A stretch of DNA of 17,580 bases from positions 1-17,580 of the forward strand of contig CAMNHT010000011.1 of NCBI GenBank assembly GCA_946539625.1, written 5' to 3'. Positions within the stretch are counted from its first letter, which is position 1. The number at the start of each line of letters is the position of its first letter. Origin of the DNA: an uncultured Clostridia bacterium (GTDB lineage Bacteria > Bacillota_A > Clostridia > Christensenellales > CAG-138). Both the position numbers and the translations under genes were made by a program. The notes under the pieces are model-generated. The model worked only from the letters and a program-made list of their open reading frames with translations. It was not told where the DNA came from and made no database searches. Shown in pieces: positions 15,446 through 17,580 of this stretch.

Positions 15446-15900
15446 TGATCCGGTATACGGTCAAAACCGAATCCGATATGCTTGCTTTGGGAGAACGCGT
15501 CGCGGCGCTCTGCAGCCGCTGCGGGTTTATCGCGCTGTACGGCGATCTCGGCGCGGGCAAAACGGTCTTTGCGCGCGGCGTCGCACGGGCGTTCGGCGTG
15601 CGTCATGTATCGAGCCCGACGTTTACGATCGTTTGCGAGTATCCCACCGACCCGAAGCTGTACCACTTCGACGCATACCGGCTTTCCGACGCGGATGAGC
15701 TTTACGCCATCGGCTATTCCGATTATCTGCGCGAGGATGCGCTGATCTTGATGGAATGGGCGAACCTCGTGCCCGACGCGCTTCCGAAGGACCGGCTGGA
15801 CGTTACGATCGACGGTTCGGGACTTGATGAGCGGACGGTTACGATCACGCCGCGCGGAATGAAGTATGAGGAGGCTTTCCATGAAGATCCTTGCATTTGA
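15445..15900 (+). CDS. tsaE: tRNA t6A biosynthesis ATPase TsaE
   Basis: 151 residues. TsaE is the small ATPase that drives turnover of the TsaB-TsaD complex making N6-threonylcarbamoyladenosine at A37 of ANN-decoding tRNAs. The Walker A loop GDLGAGKT is at 33-40, SSPTFTIVCEY at 57-67, HFDAYRL at 74-80 with conserved Asp76, and MEWANLVPDALP at 103-114. Length and motifs are normal. I start at ATG 15445, directly at the tgt stop, with GGAGG (15429-15433) upstream; an in-frame ATG at 15397 lies deep in tgt. Its end overlaps tsaB by 20 bases. Confidence 0.95.
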
Positions 15901-16468
15901 AACGACCGACGCGGCTGCGTCCGTTGCACTGTATCTGGACGGTGAAGTATATGAAACCGTGATCGACACGGACAGGCGGCATGCCGAGTCGGTCCTGCCG
16001 GCCGCGGAGAAATTGCTGTCCTCGCACGGATTGTCGACCGCCGATATGGACGCGTTTGCGGCAGATGTCGGACCGGGCTCGTTTACCGGCGTTCGAATCG
16101 GTGTATGCATGGCAAACGCGCTCGGCGCGGCGCATGGCAAACCCGTCGTTTCGGTCAATGCCTTGGAGGCGCTGGCGTTTCCGTATCGCGAGCAGACCGT
16201 ATGCGCTTTGATCGACGCGCGCAACGGCAACGGCTACGGTGCGGTCTATCGGAACGGCGCGGTTCTGACAGAGCCCTGTGCGTGCGTGATCGACGAATTT
16301 ACGGCAAATCTGCCCGGAGACTGCCGGATGGTCGGAACCGGGACAAACGACCCGCAAATTCCTTCTGCGGCAGCGGTCGCGGCGATTTCATCGGAGAGAA
16401 CCGGCGAGAAGGAGATCACGCCGCTTTACTTAAAGCTTTCACAGGCAGAACGGATGTGGAACAAATGA
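15881..16468 (+). CDS. tsaB: tRNA t6A biosynthesis protein TsaB
   Basis: 195 residues of the ASKHA fold. TsaB is the non-catalytic partner of TsaD in the threonylcarbamoyl-transfer complex. The opening MKILAFETTDAAASVAL, DVGPGSFTGVRIG (62-74) and ALIDARNGNGYGAVY (109-123) are typical. It is slightly shorter than many family members (about 230), the loss being in the C-terminal part. ATG 15881 follows GAGGAGG by a normal distance and overlaps the tsaE end; an in-frame ATG at 15866 precedes the SD. Its stop overlaps the rimI start (ATGA). The partner tsaD is not in the window. Confidence 0.94.
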   Translation: MKILAFETTDAAASVALYLDGEVYETVIDTDRRHAESVLPAAEKLLSSHGLSTADMDAFAADVGPGSFTGVRIGVCMANALGAAHGKPVVSVNALEALAFPYREQTVCALIDARNGNGYGAVYRNGAVLTEPCACVIDEFTANLPGDCRMVGTGTNDPQIPSAAAVAAISSERTGEKEITPLYLKLSQAERMWNK

Positions 16469-16980
16469 TTGCGGCACGTGCCATGCGAAAAGCCGACGTC
16501 AAATCGGTATATGAGATCGAAGTGCTGTCATTCCGCACGCCGTGGTCCTATCGGTCGCTGATGGGGGAACTCAAAAACGACGTCGCGCACTACATCGTTT
16601 TTGAAAAGGACGGGGAGATCATCGGCTACTGCGGTATGTGGGTCCTCTTCGAGGAAGCGCACATTGCGAACATTGCGATCACGCCCGCACATCGGGGCAG
16701 CGGATACGGAAAGCAGCTTTTGCATGCGGCAATGCGCGTCGGCGCTGCGTTCGGAGCGGAAATGATGACGCTCGAAGTACGTGAAACAAATGCCGTTGCG
16801 CAGCGCATGTACGATGAAATGGATTTTTTACAGCAGGGACGGCGCAAACGCTATTATTCGGACACGGGGGAGGACGCGCTGATCCTCTGGAATCGGAATA
16901 TACTTGAAACGATCGAAAAAAACGCTTGCTTAAATGAAACCTATCTGTTACAATTGGATTCGTTTTCGAAAGGGGAATGA
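16465..16980 (+). CDS. rimI: Ribosomal protein S18 alanine N-acetyltransferase-like GNAT
   Basis: 171 residues. RimI acetylates the N-terminus of ribosomal protein S18 in Escherichia coli, and relatives may act on other proteins. The acetyl-CoA-binding segment [15 protein letters not shown] is at 72-86, [19 protein letters not shown] at 103-121, and the closing [14 protein letters not shown] at 128-141, as in the RimI family. It has an extra tail of about 30 residues after the usual end. The start overlaps the tsaB stop (ATGA) with only a weak SD, which suggests coupling. The position behind tsaE-tsaB is the common bacterial order; tsaD, often next, is missing here. Confidence 0.9.
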   Translation: MIAARAMRKADVKSVYEIEVLSFRTPWSYRSLMGELKNDVAHYIVFEKDGEIIGYCGMWVLFEEAHIANIAITPAHRGSGYGKQLLHAAMRVGAAFGAEMMTLEVRETNAVAQRMYDEMDFLQQGRRKRYYSDTGEDALILWNRNILETIEKNACLNETYLLQLDSFSKGE

Positions 16981-16982
16981 TT

Positions 16983-17483
16983 ATGAGTTTATACGCAACA
17001 TGGCAGCAGGTTGCACAGTCGCAGCAAACGCGCGAAGCGTACAATGCGTTCTGGAGCACCTATTTTGAAGCAGAAAAGCAGAACTATAAAAAGATCCTTG
17101 CAAACCACGAAACCGTCTTCAGCGGAAAGCTTGCGGATCTTGCCGCGCAGTTTGATATGGATCCGGTCACGTTCACAGGGTTTTTGGACGGCGCAAATAC
17201 GAGCTTTGCGGACGGCGAAAAGGACCTCGATTCTCTGACGGAGGAGAGCGAGATCACACTGCAATTCGATTTCGACCGTCTTTATATCAATATGCATAAC
17301 GCAAAAGCGGACTGGCTTTATAACCTTCCGGAATGGAATCTTGTCCGCAGCGAGGAACAGCGTCGGGAGCTGACGAAGCAGTATCGCGCGGAAAAGATTT
17401 TCGTTGCGCCGCCGACAGTCGGCAGAAACGATCCCTGTCCGTGCGGCAGCGGCAAAAAATACAAAAAGTGCTGCGGCAAATGA
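16983..17483 (+). CDS. SEC-C motif-containing protein
   Basis: 166 residues. The C-terminal end (147-166) is a SEC-C zinc-binding motif, [20 protein letters not shown], with Cys152, Cys154, Cys163 and Cys164 as ligands, as at the end of SecA. The first 145 residues are a helical acidic domain that I do not recognise. SEC-C tails often bind ribosomes or SecB-like partners, so a translation-linked role is plausible but unproven. I start at ATG 16983 because AAAGGGG (16969-16975) leaves 7 bases; ATG 16977 would leave only one. It is the last gene of the operon, and no terminator follows before the tRNA-Arg promoter. Confidence 0.85.
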   Translation: MSLYATWQQVAQSQQTREAYNAFWSTYFEAEKQNYKKILANHETVFSGKLADLAAQFDMDPVTFTGFLDGANTSFADGEKDLDSLTEESEITLQFDFDRLYINMHNAKADWLYNLPEWNLVRSEEQRRELTKQYRAEKIFVAPPTVGRNDPCPCGSGKKYKKCCGK

Positions 17484-17494
17484 TGAAAAAATGA

Positions 17495-17523
17495 TTGACA
17501 GATCCGGATTTATCTGTTAAAAT
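17495..17523 (+). promoter_or_regulatory. Promoter of tRNA-Arg
   Basis: TTGACA (17495-17500), a 17-base spacer, and TAAAAT (17518-17523) preceded by TGT (17515-17517), an extended -10 element. It begins 11 bases after the stop of the SEC-C gene and 48 bases before the tRNA. Confidence 0.88.
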
Positions 17524-17542
17524 ACGAATTCGGAACTGCGAT

Positions 17543-17580
17543 GCGTCTGTAGCTCAGCAGGATAGAGCAACGGCCTTCTA
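17543..17580 (+). tRNA. tRNA-Arg(TCT), 5' part only
   Basis: Acceptor 5' strand GCGTCTG (17543-17549), then TA, D stem GCTC (17552-17555) and GAGC (17565-17568) around AGCAGGATA, and anticodon 5' strand ACGGC (17570-17574). The loop begins C-T-T-C-T-A, which puts anticodon TCT at 17577-17579 (AGA codons), with A37 as the last base of the window. The 3' half is cut off, so pairing of acceptor and anticodon stems cannot be checked. Confidence 0.85.

Overview
The window looks like the chromosome of a Gram-positive, probably clostridial (Bacillota) bacterium of middling GC content. The evidence is strong AGGAGG-type Shine-Dalgarno (SD) sites, several near-consensus TTGACA/TATAAT promoters with 17-bp spacers, tRNA genes with encoded CCA ends, a PdaB-like polysaccharide deacetylase, a GtrA protein and tightly overlapped operons. 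No phage, transposon, CRISPR array or rRNA was seen. Most of the content is housekeeping. The species cannot be named from the sequence alone.

Layout. 1-820: the 3' half of a class II tRNA-Leu(CAG), a hairpin abutting its CCA, then a MNT-type nucleotidyltransferase gene with no visible promoter of its own. 821-2366 (minus): a radC - zinc-ribbon protein - gtrA operon, whose promoter predicts a leaderless radC mRNA. 2367-2621: an intergenic stretch with a candidate 49-residue small ORF (plus strand) and nested terminator stems serving the minus-strand gene upstream. 2622-4187 (minus): a PLP-dependent beta-family enzyme with its promoter. 4287-8550 (plus): a coupled operon of sugar-phosphate isomerase/epimerase, glucose-6-phosphate isomerase, a RodA/FtsW-family membrane protein and a GNAT acetyltransferase, closed by a terminator. 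8607-9481: a single-gene PdaB-like deacetylase. 9422-11520: an ECF sigma factor and a membrane-anchored partner, probably its anti-sigma, between terminators. 11522-12901 (minus): a MATE transporter.

12932-13204 (minus): tRNA-Ser(TGA) and tRNA-Ser(GCT) from a perfect-consensus promoter, ending in a hairpin that shares its CATCGCCGC arm with the tRNA-Leu hairpin. 13234-17483 (plus): queA-tgt-tsaE-tsaB-rimI-SEC-C gene, an operon mainly for tRNA modification (queuosine and t6A) and translation-linked acetylation. 17495-17580: a strong promoter and the 5' half of tRNA-Arg(TCT).

How it fits together: the right third is a translation-quality region in which tRNA genes flank tRNA-modification genes, and two of the neighbouring tRNAs (Ser-GCT, Arg-TCT) belong to the ANN-decoding class that the t6A enzymes modify. 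The most unusual structural feature is that two protein genes (nucleotidyltransferase and MATE) each sit directly behind a tRNA plus hairpin with no room for a normal promoter. I found no clear new multi-gene system. The best leads are the tRNA-linked hairpins, the nucleotidyltransferase beside tRNA-Leu, the candidate small ORF and the unusual ECF partner protein.
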